From contig VZTJ01003850.1 of assembly GCA_013397795.1 (NCBI GenBank), forward strand, positions 119,167-183,166: a DNA stretch of 64,000 nt, given 5' to 3'. Of this stretch, positions 41,311 to 53,500 are shown piece after piece (the stretch's first letter is position 1; each line of letters begins with the position of its first letter). The position numbers were made by a program, and so were the translations under genes. Below the pieces are notes generated by a model. That model searched no databases and was not told the DNA's origin. It saw nothing but the letters and a program-made list of their open reading frames with translations. The DNA comes from Orthonyx spaldingii (taxonomy: Eukaryota; Chordata; Aves; Passeriformes; Orthonychidae).

Positions 41311-44300
41311 GGACTTTTAAAGTTGTGTGGCCTTACTAAATGGATTTCATATTTCTTCTGAGTAGGTTTTACACAGATGAGTGGATTGTTAGCCAGATAA
41401 AGAGTTTTCATCTGAAATAGTTTCTTCATGTGAAGTTCACTAAGAGTGTGGCATATTGATGTGTATCAATAAGAGATACTCAACCCAGTCTTTTGGAAGC
41501 AAACCTGTGTGCAAGAGTAGCATTAGAACCTGCTTCCAAAGCCAAACCTTTGCAATATGTTGAAGTTGTTCAACGTAGAGTAACGATGAACATTCTCAGC
41601 TTCTTTAGTGCTTTACTAGTGCCTTACTTTGTATGCTTGAAGTGCTGTTCAGAGTTGAAGCAAGTAACTTTGCAGCTGGTGTATTTGTGGCAGGTCAGTT
41701 TGTGCATTCAGTAGACACCAAGACATCTTTCTACTTGCCAGTCATTAACAGCACTGTTTTTTTCCTAAAGGTTCCAAAGACAACTGAAGACTTCTTAAAA
41801 CAGATTAAGTGCACCGTTAGCCACTGCTGAGCCCAAAGAGACAGGATATAGACCATTCTGGTCAGCAAAAAAAGCTTTGGGGATAAACATGATTCCTGTT
41901 TTGCAATGCAGGGCAACTGAAAAAGGTCGTGTAGTTGTACTCATCACACATCTCATAGAGATCCAATAGGTATCTTTAGGCTACCAGAACAATCCCAGTG
42001 TCCAAACCTGTGGCAGCCTTCCTACCTAAATAAATAGTTTTTCTTTTTATAGCAGATTAATTTACATGGCAGCCTTGGGAGCATAACTAGTGATAGTGAT
42101 CTGCTTGGAAAAGCAGAGGAGGAGCAGAGGGCAGTAAGATGTGTGATCTAGACGTGTCACGGTAGACACTTTACTTGGAGGAGGAGAGACTAAATAGTTG
42201 GAAAAACTAAAAAGTCTGGAGGGGTCAAACCAAGAGAACTGTAGGGCTGGTATTGGGGAGGGGGAATGAGGTGCTTGAGTAGGACTGGTGCAGAGTAAGA
42301 GAAATGAAAATTGGGAGATTCTGAGGTTGGAGGAAAGAGCGAAGAACGTGGAGTAATAATGGAACCAAACTAATGGAAAGGATTTGAGCTGCCTAGGGTA
42401 AAATAAGGAAGCAAAAGAGTAGTGACTCTAGGAACATGAGGGAGTTAAGGGGGTAAGATAAAGATTTGGAATTGGTTTTGTTGCCCACCTGCTGAGATGA
42501 CCAGAAATCCAACCACAAATAAAAAGAACTAGCGAGATACCTAAAAGAGAGGCTCTCCCATGCAGGGGGCTCACTACAGCAGTTCCTGTGGCAATCCCAT
42601 TTTCCTGGAGGGGCTTAATGGGATGTTGGTCAGCAAAGACTGAAGTAGCTTCCCTGAGCAGAGGTCTCTTAGGTCACGGCGATCTACCTAGATGAAAACC
42701 CATTTAAAACCAAACAAGAAAAATCTTGAAAAATAGTTCAAAATAGCACAGTATTTGCTTGTCTTTGCATCTGATGTTGGCAAGTTGACTTATGGTAGGG
42801 TACGATGGGTTTCTGGAACACGGTGTAGGTTACAATGAAGATGAGATGTAACTGTAGCTACCCATCCCCACTACTGCTTCTCTGCCTTGCTGGTGAACTA
42901 TGCTTGAGTTTTTTAGCATTTACTACATACCCTGGTAGAGGGAGTAGCTTTGAATTTCAGAAGAGTTGAATAAGGTGTTCTTAGTCTCTGCTGGGAAACA
43001 GCCTAAATGTTCAGTTTTACTTAGCTTCATGAGAAATGATGTATTTGATTATTGTGAGGCAAATCCATACTTGCAAAATCCTACAGTATGGTTCCTGAGT
43101 TGCCCTACGTGTGACCAGGTTCTCATCTGTGAGGGAACCAGGGTGAAAAGTCATATGATGTGAACAAGAATTTAAATTCTCATGGCAAGTAATTTAACAG
43201 TTTTCGGCCTCAAAAAGCAGATAACATTTCTTGCTATGTTTTCTGTATCTGTAAGCTACCCTGAGTTGTTTATATGGATTTTACATTTCATATTTCCTTG
43301 ACCCCCAGTTATTCTACAACATCTTTTCAGGCTGTGTGTTGACAGCAGAGCTAGCCTTTCCTAAAGGTTGCACAAGGCGTGTTTTGTTTCTCATTAACTC
43401 CAGAAGTTTGAAGGCAGCAAAATATGTATGCTTTCACCTCACACTGAGTATCTAATTACTTTAATTGGTTTGAAATCTTTAATCTTTTTTAAGTTGACAA
43501 AAATCTGTACTAATAACCAACTCTGCATGCATGATTTGCCATTCTAAATGCCCCAGTTGATGTCAGGTGAATGAATGATGAACTTTGAATGTTCCTGTGG
43601 ATTCTGGATCTGGATTCTGACAGTATTGAATTGCCTCTCCAATTTTTGTGGTTTATTGTGTCTTCTGACTAGAAAAATGTTAAATGAGAAATTAATGAAC
43701 AAGAGTTTCACAGAGGTCCATAACCTAAAATCACTTTTAAAGGGGATACATCCAAACAGAGCTAAAACTTAAATGTGAACTGTGAAGCTTAAATGTAGCT
43801 AGAAAAACAAACCATGTGATTACCTACCTCTAATAATTTTGTGTTAACCACAGCTTTACATTGCTGAGACTGAACCTACGTAAGAAATTAATGCATTAAA
43901 TGGCTTTAATGCATTAATGCACCATGTGCTTGAGGGTGTAAAGCCTCTTGGCTATCAGGCTGACAAATGTGAGTGCCTCTATCCTGTCAGAAACACTCCC
44001 AACTCTATGTGTGGCCCTAGTTTCTCTTACAGAAAAACAGCTTTCAAATGGTATTGAACAAAGGATGTTAAATGTATCTTTTCCATAGGATCTGAGGACT
44101 GGGGATTTAAACATTGTCATTAGGGCTTTTGGGGCCACTTGATTTGTACATAGCTGCTGGCAGATATGGTAACACCATTTTGGAAGGCTGCTGCTAAGTA
44201 TGTTTGTATTTATGAATTTTCATCTTGAGAATTGTTTTTTTCTAAATGGAACAATCATCATCACTGAAAAAAATCTAGCAAGTAAATTGGGCATTGCAGA

Positions 44301-45249
44301 AATACCTGAAATATGTATGATGAAGCACATCTTAAGAGTACCTTGCTCCATGCTCTAATGCCCAAGGTAAAAGACAACCTGAGAGGAGCTGAAGAAGCTA
44401 CATCAAATGTGCTTTCTCCATGGATGCCAGTATAAAAATTAAATACTCTGTAGAAGCTGTTGTGTTCCCTGAAAAACACGTTTCAACTTTGTACCAAGTG
44501 AGCCATTCAGTATGGCGTTGTCTAGTGTAGAAGGGAGGAAACAGTGATTTCCAAAGTCAAAACTGTTGTGGACAGCCCATCTTCTGCATTTTGGAGAAAC
44601 CCTGCTATCAGTATCCCTGTGGAGGTCAAAGAGATGTCAGGACATGCATGAGAAGCAGAGACACCCTCAGTAAGAAGATGCTATTGCTGCATCTAAAGTA
44701 TGAGACATCTCCAAAATTCATCAGTTGAATGAGATTATTGGTCTGTTTAGGTTGATGTTAAATACTGTGGTGGTTCTGTAAAGCTCTTTTGTGTTTGCTG
44801 TTGCAAGAAAAGACCACTTAGCAAGTTTTCCTCACTTCAGACAACATTGGGTGAAAAAGAAGAAAGTCTCAACATCTTTATACTAAATGGTTATTAAATT
44901 ACTCCACTGAGTGTTTACAGTGTGTTGTAGATTTACACTTTCCATTCACCATTTTAAAGCTTTTGTGTTCCTGGTCTCTGTTTGCCTGATTAGTTTCTGA
45001 GTTTAATAAAAATCAACGAACCATGGAAAACAGAGGGAAAACTCTGTAATTTCTTGTGAACTGTAGCTCTTGTTATGTCTTTTTTTCCAAGATATATATT
45101 CTGGATGATGAGCTGTCAACTGAAGGGCACAGAGAATGACAACCTCCAAAGGTTTTCAAGCTGAACTGACCAAAGGCAGCAAACCCTGACACTACTGCTT
45201 TGTTTTTGAGGCACTGGAAAAGTGCCTTGTTCGATAACTACATTGTGAG
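41311..45249. other. Intergenic sequence, no recognised gene
   Basis: About 3.9 kb of AT-rich, mostly unique sequence after PGGT1B. Around 42080-42480 is purine-rich (many GGAG and GAGG words). ORFs here are under 80 codons with no known similarity. No RNA gene recognised. Confidence 0.6.
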
Positions 45250-46545
45250 GACATAGAATCATCGAGTGGTTTGGGTTGGAAGGGACCTTAAAGATCATCC
45301 ATTCCAATCTGCATGCCAAGGGCAGGGACACCTCCCACTAGATCAGGTTGCTCAGAGCCCAGTCCAGCCTGGATTTGAACACTTCCAGGGATGGGGCATT
45401 CACAGCTTCTCTGGGCAAACCTGTTCCCAATGCCTCACCGCCCTCATAGTGAAGATTTTCTTCCTAATATTTTACCTAAACTTACTCTCGGTTTTAAGCC
45501 ATTCCTCCTTGTCCTGTCACTACATGCCCTTGTAAAAAGTCCTTCTCCAACTTTTTTGTAGAGTCCCTTCAGGTACTGGAAGGTGGTATAAGGTCTAAGG
45601 TCTCCTGGAGCCTTCTCCTTCCCAGGCCGAACAACCCCCTCTCAGCCTGTCTTCATAGGAGGGATGTTCCAGTCCTCTGATCATCTTCATGGCCTCCTCT
45701 GGATGCACTCCAAAAGGTCCGAGTCCTCCTTATGTTGAGGATCCCAGAGCTGGACACAGCACTCCAAATAGGATCTCACCAGAGCAGCGCAGAGGGGCAG
45801 AATCCCCTCCCTCCCCTGCTGCCCACGCTGCTTTGGATGCAGCCCAGGACAGATTTGGCTTTCTGGGCTGTGAGTGCTCATGGCCAGGTCATGTCCAGCC
45901 TCTCACCCACCAGCATCTCCCAGTCCTCAGAAAGGCTGCTCTCAATCCATTTGTAGCCCAGCCTGTACTCATGTCTGCAGGACCTTGCACTTGGCTGTAC
46001 TAACATTCATGAGGTTTGTACAAGCCACCTTCTCAGGCCTGTCCAGGCCCTTCTGGATGCCATTCCTCCCTTGCAGTGTGTGGGTCGCAGCACACAGCAG
46101 GGTGTCATTGGAAAACTTGCAGAGGGTGCACTCGGTCCCACTGTCCCTGCCCCCACAGCGATGTGAAACAGTGCCAGGCCCAACACCAGCTCCTGAGCAA
46201 GGCCGCTCATCCCTGCTCTCTGCTTGGATATTCAGTGTTGAACACAACTCTTTTCAGTGAGACCATACAGCCCATTCCTTATCCATCAAGTAGTCCACCC
46301 TCTCCAGTTTAGAGCAAGCATGACATATGGGACAGTGTCAAAGGCTTTACACAAATCCACATATATGGTATCAGTTGCCCTTTCCACATCCATCAATGTA
46401 AACTTGTTTTAGAATGCCACCAAAATTGTCGGGCACAATTTGCCCTTAGCGAAGCCGTGCTGGCTGTCACAAATCACGTACTTATTTTCCACGTGCCTTA
46501 GCACGTGGGAGGATTTGCTCCATGATCTTTTCTTCTACCAAGGTG
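45250..46545 (-). mobile_element. CR1 LINE fragment, minus orientation, longest in window (about 1.3 kb)
   Basis: It starts on the + strand with CATAGAATCATCGAGTGGTT and GGGTTGGAAGGGACCTTAAA (reverse complement of the CR1 3' end). It runs through the 3' UTR-like part into the reverse-transcriptase C-terminal region: the minus strand near 45969-46247 reads KFSNDTLLCAATHTLQGRNG, then DRPEKVACTNLMNVSTAKCK, where other CR1s have a F.DDT motif. Frames are broken, and the 5' end is missing. Confidence 0.93.
46489..46508. repeat. Perfect 8-bp inverted repeat holding two CACGTG E-boxes
   Basis: Arms CCACGTGC (46489-46496) and GCACGTGG (46501-46508) flank CTTA. It lies inside the CR1 remnant. A function is not implied by the sequence alone. 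Confidence 0.85.
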
Positions 46546-46919
46546 AGACTGGCAGCCTTTAAAATGTCTATCTGCAGGTATAGGCTCTGTACTTGGGAAT
46601 GGGACTGGACAGGCCACTGTTACTGGAGAACAAGCAGGATTCTGAAGAAGAATATAGTTCTGACTTGCAGTAAGAGGAGAAAGTTCATCAAGGAAGAGAA
46701 AAATCTATGTGATAACAATCTGCACGCTCTTGCTTCGAGAATTAAACATGTTAAGGAAAGAGCTTTCAACTTGCCAGATAAATTGCTTACATTAAATGCA
46801 CAAATGCAAGGAGAGAGATATGAATGTGGCAGCTGTGTTTTGACAATTTTAGCCTGCTTGTGAAGGTGGCTTCCATGTTGACTCGTAACAGTGATGACAA
46901 CCAGGTCCTAGTACAAGGA
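46546..46919. other. Short intergenic stretch between CR1 and LTR
   Basis: It holds an ORF of 113 codons (46522-46863) that starts inside CR1 and has no known similarity. Nothing else recognised. Confidence 0.5.
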
Positions 46920-47518
46920 CCAGGAGGTACCCTGCTGTATTGAGTCCATCTGAGTTCATTTTCCCTTAGCCCTCCCAGTGCTGCGCTTCGCCCTGGTAGC
47001 TGGAAAGGTACTGATAACACAGTGGTGCTTTGGTTGCAGCTGGGCAGTGCTGGCACAGCATCAGCACTGTCTCCCCAACTTTCTTGCCCACACCATCACT
47101 AGGCTGGGGCTGGGCAAGATTCTGGGAGGGGACACAACCAGGCCAGCTGACCCAAACTGGCCCAAGGGATATCCCATAGCCTATGACATCAGCTCAGATA
47201 TAAAAGCTAAGAAAAGGAGGAGGAAGGGGGACGTTTTTTATTTATAATGTTTGCCTTCTGGAGTAACCACTCCAGGTGCTGAAGCTCTGTTCCCAGGGAG
47301 TGGCTGAACATGGCTCGCCAATGGAAAGTAGACAATAAACCTATTTTTTTCTCTTTGCTTGTGCATTTGCAAACTTTCACTTTTGGTTTAGTAGACTGCC
47401 TTATCTGTGCCTGTGAGTCCTTTTCAATCTTATTTTCTCTCTCCTGTGCAGTTGGGAAGGAGAGTGATAGAGCAACTTGGTAGGCACCTAGTGCCCAGCT
47501 GAGGTCAACCCACCACAC
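46920..47518 (+). mobile_element. Solo LTR of an avian ERVL-like endogenous retrovirus
   Basis: Blocks in LTR order: GAGTTCATTTTCCCTTAG, CTGATAACACAGTGGTGCTT, GGGAGGGGACACAACCAGG, CCAGCTGACCCAAACTGGCC, GATATCCCATAGCCTATGAC, a TATA box (ATATAAAAG, about 47197-47205), GGAAGGGGGACGTTT, TGCCTTCTGGAGTAACCA, GAGTGGCTGAACATGG, AATAAA in GACAATAAACC (47333-47338), and a tail ending AGGTCAACCCACCACA. It matches the fragment at 16750-17308 in block order and is better preserved. No internal viral genes adjoin it, so it is a solo LTR. Edges are approximate. Confidence 0.8.
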
Positions 47519-50500
47519 CTGTGCACCAGTTAAGCAACCACTTTGGATGCTCAATCTAGGAAAACATGTGGGCTTTCGTGAGGGTCCACCCTGGGCTTCC
47601 ATCCAGAATTCTCCCTGTGTTCCCTTTGCTCCAGCAGATGAGTCAAAGGCTCTGGTTCACCCTGGGAGGGGGGATCCCACCTTATCCTTTTATGTGAAAT
47701 CTGCAAAAGAAAAATTTGAAGTGAAAATGACGTAAGTCAGTGCAAGTTTTTCTGTGGTTTATCACCCTTCCTGAGTGCCTGTGGGACAGGAGCGGTGCTC
47801 ATGCTGCCTAGAAAGCTAAATATGCAAGACTGCTGTTGAAATTGCATGCTGTCTTTGGTTAATTTAAAGGTTTCCCTAAGCACAGAGCTATATTTATTTG
47901 CTGTTGTGCTGTCTCGAAGTCTTAGTTTAACAACCTTCTTTAAATTACAGCCAAGCCTTACTAAAAAGAGCTCACTCAACCAAACTGCATTTTCATCTTT
48001 GTCCCAACACCCTTTCTGTTCATTTTCTCATTAAAGTCTCCTTTAAATTCATTGTGAAGAAGTATCTTCAAAAGTATCACCTGTGTAAACCTGCGGCCCA
48101 GGGAGCATTTGTCAGGGGTGCTCTTTCATAGCAGGTGAAGAACTGTTGGGCATGGTCTAGGGACAGTTCATCCTGCCTTGGGATACTCTGGTGGGCTCTT
48201 TAGAACCCTCCTGAACTATTTCTTACAGTTCTTTAGTTCCACTTTAATTATTTCTCTTTTTTTAACACCACCCCCACATCCCCCAAACCTCCAACCTGTG
48301 AATTCTTAAACCAAGGAGAGTTTTGCTCTGGTGGGATGGTTTGTTGTAGAGCCAATCTGTGAGGTACATAGATGGGAAGGCAGGGCAGGAGGGAGGGTTT
48401 CTATAAATAGAACAAAAATAGAGGAAATCAGAAATCTTAGATAGATTGGGCAGACATGTAGTCTGGTCTGCACGCTTGTACTTTACAGATCAGCTGTCCT
48501 CGAGAGGTACTTGCTGTCCAGCATCCTTCCAAAATATCCTCTGAAATATGCAGTTCCCTGGTGAGGCCAAGGACAGGAGTCTGCTCAAGAGGAGTCCTGA
48601 TGAGGCTTTCCAACACAGGCATAGGACTCTTCTGTATTTTTGTATACGGCTCTATATATAACTCCCTGTATGTGGCCAGAATGAGTCCTGCAGGGCGGTG
48701 ATAACGTGCCCTCTGTGACTTCCCAGTTGCTATAGATAGCTTCCTGTGCACACCATGCAAACTGCTACTACCACCAATTTTTTCTGATGGCTGCATGCCT
48801 TGACATCTGTTTTCAGCATAACAAAACTCCTGCCTCAAGCAACTTCCTTCTACCGAATGAGGAGCTGCTTGTACAAGGGAGGACTGTGATGGTGGGCATC
48901 TAAAGAAAAGGTGCTAACTACATTAATAAGGTGAGCTTCCCTGGCCATAAGACAAGTCATGTCCCCTTCCCTACTGCCAGCCCTGGTTTATTCTAATTTT
49001 TATTACACACAGGAATGAGGGAACAGCAGAAGCACATGTTTACTCTGCCCAGGATGCACACCCCTCCTTGCTGAGGGGACTTGCCTGCTCTGAGCACGAG
49101 TTGGGAAGCGTAGCTCTGGGTGGGAAAGCTGTTCCCCAGCCCTGTGACAGCTGCGGGCATGCTACTGATCTCAGTGGCCACCAGTACAGACCCGGGCGGG
49201 CACCCCAGCCTGTGCTCTGCCCCACGGGCTCCTGGCACTTTTCTCCTTCTGCCCCTGGACAGTCCTAACACTGCATTTCCCTTACCATCTGCCTGTAACC
49301 TCTCGGGACTATTGCAGGCTTTCTCATCTCCTGTGACTCCAAGTCATGGGCGCCACGTAAAAGGGAGGCTTCACATGTCCCTGCATAAAGCAAGCACAAG
49401 CACAAGCACACTGCTTTGGCTGCGGCAGAAACCTGAGCAAACATGCAGGCATTTGAGATTTTACGTAGCGTCTGTTCCCCAGGGAGGGCAGTTTTTTAAG
49501 CCAAAGGCTCCACCGACTGTGGAGAGCAACAGTTCCCACAGTTTCCCTTCTATAAAAGGAAATTAAATTCTGCAGCAGCTGTTGATCTGAGAGCCAGTCT
49601 GGACTGGACGCCTCTCCCATCCCCTTAATGGCTGCCCAGCCTACTCCAGCTACCCACAGACCACTTGTCCTGTCAGAACAAACTGAGCTTCCTGGTGCTT
49701 TTTGATACTAGCCAGATTTAGAGTGAACAGGGATATTAAGAAAGCCTTTTGGGTTTGTTTTTTTTTTAAATAAGTAAATGCCCCAATTCACAGTCACTCC
49801 AGTGAATTTCTGTGCTCTGGAAACACTGGCAAATGAAGATTCAGGTACTTTAGATGTGCTCTGTCTTATGGGTTGAGACAGCTCTAGCCTAAACACTTCT
49901 GCTCACCTACTGCTGTCAGTCAGGAATGGATTATTCTTGTTTGATTAAACTAATAGTAAAAAAATTAAATCAGGCTAAAATGTCCATTTTGCCAGCATTT
50001 CACACACCTCAGTTCAACATAAATGCAGTAAAAATATAATAAATAATGCAATATTCCAAACTAATATGAGTTTGTCTATCTTTAACCTCTCTTAAATCCT
50101 TGCCTGACAAGTTATTTGGGGAGGACGCTGAGAGGGGCCACTCTTGGCACACTAGCATGCATTTGACTTTCCTCTCCACAGCAGGGCAAAGTGAGGGTGC
50201 CTCTGTGGATTTAGTGTCATGTAACTGAATTGGAAAGAAGTCTGTTCCACTCAGGCTGCTGCATCAGGGAGCAGCTTTTCAAGTATGCTGATGAGAATTA
50301 TTGAAGTTCTCAAGCAGTCTGTAGAAGTCAAAGGAATAAAAAGGAATTTGCATGGGAATCCAGGGAGATTTCATTTTCTAGAAACTCCAGAATAGTGCAT
50401 AAGTGCTTGTGGGTCCATGGGAGGGACTCATAGGATGAAGTACTGTGTTTCTGCCTGTGACCCATGAGATGAAGGCGACCAAGCTCACACAGCAAGACTG

Positions 50501-53500
50501 ACAACAGCTCACTCTGCACTGTGGTGTCTGTGGGACAACAATTGTAGCCATGGCTCTCTGCTTCTGCACCCTGTGGCTCTGTACCTTGTGCTGCTTTGTT
50601 TGCCCTGCATTGCAGCACACATGGGGAGCCAGGCAGAGCCATAATTTGGGGGTTTGGATCCCAAAAATTGCTGGCCAGCCTTAGCATCTGTCTCAGATCC
50701 AGGACAAATTTCTGCCCCAGATCCTCTCCACACTCCTCACAACGGGGCCCAGGAGCAGGAGCGTCACTGTACTCCACCCTTGGCCTTTTATTAACACTAC
50801 AAGGAACAATTTGCTTTGTAGTGATTTCAGACAAGCTCCCCTAAGTGACATTTCTGGCCTTTTGCTCTGTGATACACATCCCTTTATATACATAAGCTGA
50901 CTTTGTTTGAGCCAGTTGTTCTTTGACAGGTCACCAGTGCCTTTGTCAGCCTTCAGAAGAGGAAGGAGGCACAGGAACTCTCATCAGTGTAGTGCACTGC
51001 TGCTTGCCCAGAGGCAGCAGAGTCAGTGCTCCTGCAGGCAGGTACTCCAGCAGCATGACAGCTGCCTAAGTACTGATCCCAGCTGAATACTGGTGTTGTA
51101 TGGGGTTATTGGTGTGGAGAGTCTGGAGAGCCTCAGATGCCTGGTGGACACGCAGGTAAAGGGGCAGGCTCGTTCTGATGCTGTGTGACCCTGGGAGGGT
51201 CGGCCCTTGGGCACAGCGGGGTCTGCATTGGCCTTGCTCTGAGCAAAGTCAATCTGCAGGGAGCTTAATCCCCCTTTAGAGGGGATTAAAGACTTTATTA
51301 ACCCATGGGTAAATGCAGGGGATGAATTTCATTGCAGGAGCACAGCATGCCATTTTGAAAAAGGAAAGTTAACTCAAACTTAATCCTGGTATAGTTAAGC
51401 TGAAAGAAAAGTGCAGGAGCCCAGCTGACACATTTAAACCTTGAAGGCATGAATTGGACAGGCTTTGTAGAAGGGCATAGTAGTCTCTGAAGGCCAGCTG
51501 AGCCTGAAAAGCTTTCATGTGTATGCTTCATTCTTCAGAGCCTTCACAGTTACAGACCTGCCCCTTTTGCAAAACACACAAAATTACTAAAACATACATG
51601 ACAACATTTGCATGCAGATCTCAGCAGTGCTCATCTTTCCCTTATCTTTCTCTGATTTGCATGTCTCTGATTTCTTCATTAGACACATTCTTTTAAGTAA
51701 CTGAATAGAATCAGTAAATGAATAGACTCAAGCTTGCTGTGTTTTGCTCAATTAATATTTGTTAAAACTCTAGATACCCCAAATTCTCTTTGCATTGTCA
51801 AGCTTAATTAACTGTAGTTGCAACAAAAAATGGCAATTACATGATATATTCATGGTATGCATAATTATGTACTTTAGCTTATTCCTCATAAATATCTAAT
51901 AACATACTCAATACATTAAATATTAATAGTAGTCTACATACTTAACCCATATTTTTTAAATGAGCTTGTTCCCAGGGGCATGTGTTACTCTACTAGTGTC
52001 ATACGGGACAGGCTAGGAGGAAATCGTACATAAAGATAATTTTTCAAGCACTACAAATTCAGTTTTCTCTCTGTACTTTATTTTGTGTGCTCATGTTTCA
52101 AAAATACTGAATTAATGTATTAATGGAACTTGAACAGAGGCGTTTGAAGGGAGCAAAATGAAAAGCCTAGAGGTAAGTATCTCCAGTGTCAGCAAGGTCT
52201 GAGCACAGTAGAACGAAATATCTGGGTCCAACATATTGTGGATTTGGAATTCACTTTTTAATTTTATTACATTTGCCTGCGCCTGAGGACTTACAACCAG
52301 AAGTAAGGGAAATGAGAGGTACAGGCAAAGGGTGAGAATTTTTCTTCTGGCCATTAGCAACCGAGTATATTATGTTAGCCACAGAAAAGCAGCAGAACTG
52401 CTTCAGTATCTCCCATTGTTTATTGGCCATATTAAGTCTTATGTGTTTAGTGACCTTCACATTTTTGCCAGTTACTATTAGAATAAAGTATATAAAAATA
52501 AAAAAAAAAAACCCACCTGTTTCAGTCTATGGTGATGGGGAATAAAAATGAGATCTAAGGAAGCTTAGAGAGATTGAAAGAGTAAAAATCAAATTCTCCA
52601 GCAGAAAGTGAAGATGTGATTTGGCAGCCACATCATGTGAGAGATCTGGGGATCCCAGGCTAAATCTGAATCCCGAGTGCAATTTATTAGCATGGTTGTC
52701 AGGGTGAAGGTGCAGCAGTTGGCCATCTTGAGAAAGACCTCAGTTAAATTGTGGAAGAGATGCAGAAGCAGAAATTTTTTGACTACTTGTCAAGAGACTC
52801 CAGACACTTTTGCTCTTCTGTTTACCCCAGCGCAGAACAGGCAGGAAAAATATGGGGGGAAAAAATCCCCCTGTGCTGCCTAGAAAAACTATAGAGATGG
52901 GGTTTATTGCAGGGAGAGGTTTAGGTCTGCATGCAACTCCTGTGATCTTTGACATAGTTTGGTCTCGTTTGTCCTGCTTGCAATACCTGTCCAGCCATCA
53001 GAAGATCTCATCTGTTTCATGGCAATTTTTTTCTTCCACTGACAGTTCACATCTACATCACTCCCCGCAGGAGCAAGGAGTTTATATAAAATTCATAATC
53101 TCTTCACATGGATTCTCTTTCATATTACTCAAGCTAGATGCAGGCCTCTGAACGCTTTCAGAAAATAAAAACAGGTCACAGTCTTTACCAGAGACATGCG
53201 CACTTGCATTTCAGAGGTGTTTTTTTCATGATTTCAAATGTTTGCTCACATGTACAATTCAAAAATGAAGCATTTCATGCTGAATACTAACACAGTTTTT
53301 GACTACCTTTAACATCACCTTTCTCGTGTCTCCATTGCTCAGTGACATCAGAGTTGTCTGAGGTGAAAGTGCATCTGTACGATCCATTTGCCCCCTGTGT
53401 ACTATAAAATGGAAGCGCTCTTCCTCTCTTCTATACTGAATTATTTGTGTTAGCCCTTAATCATATCACTGCCTGAAACTGGTTTCAAACACTCTTTAAG

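Noticed and set aside
45687..46312. ORFs on both strands in the 45-46 kb region
   Set aside because: All lie inside a degraded CR1 element.
48437..48838. Minus-strand ORF of 133 codons
   Set aside because: No recognisable protein features and no neighbouring exons; treated as chance.
50328..50834. Minus-strand ORF of 168 codons
   Set aside because: It is the longest ORF in the window, but it has no domain, repeat or similarity I recognise, and no supporting splice sites or CpG promoter. It is within the range expected by chance in GC-richer intergenic DNA.
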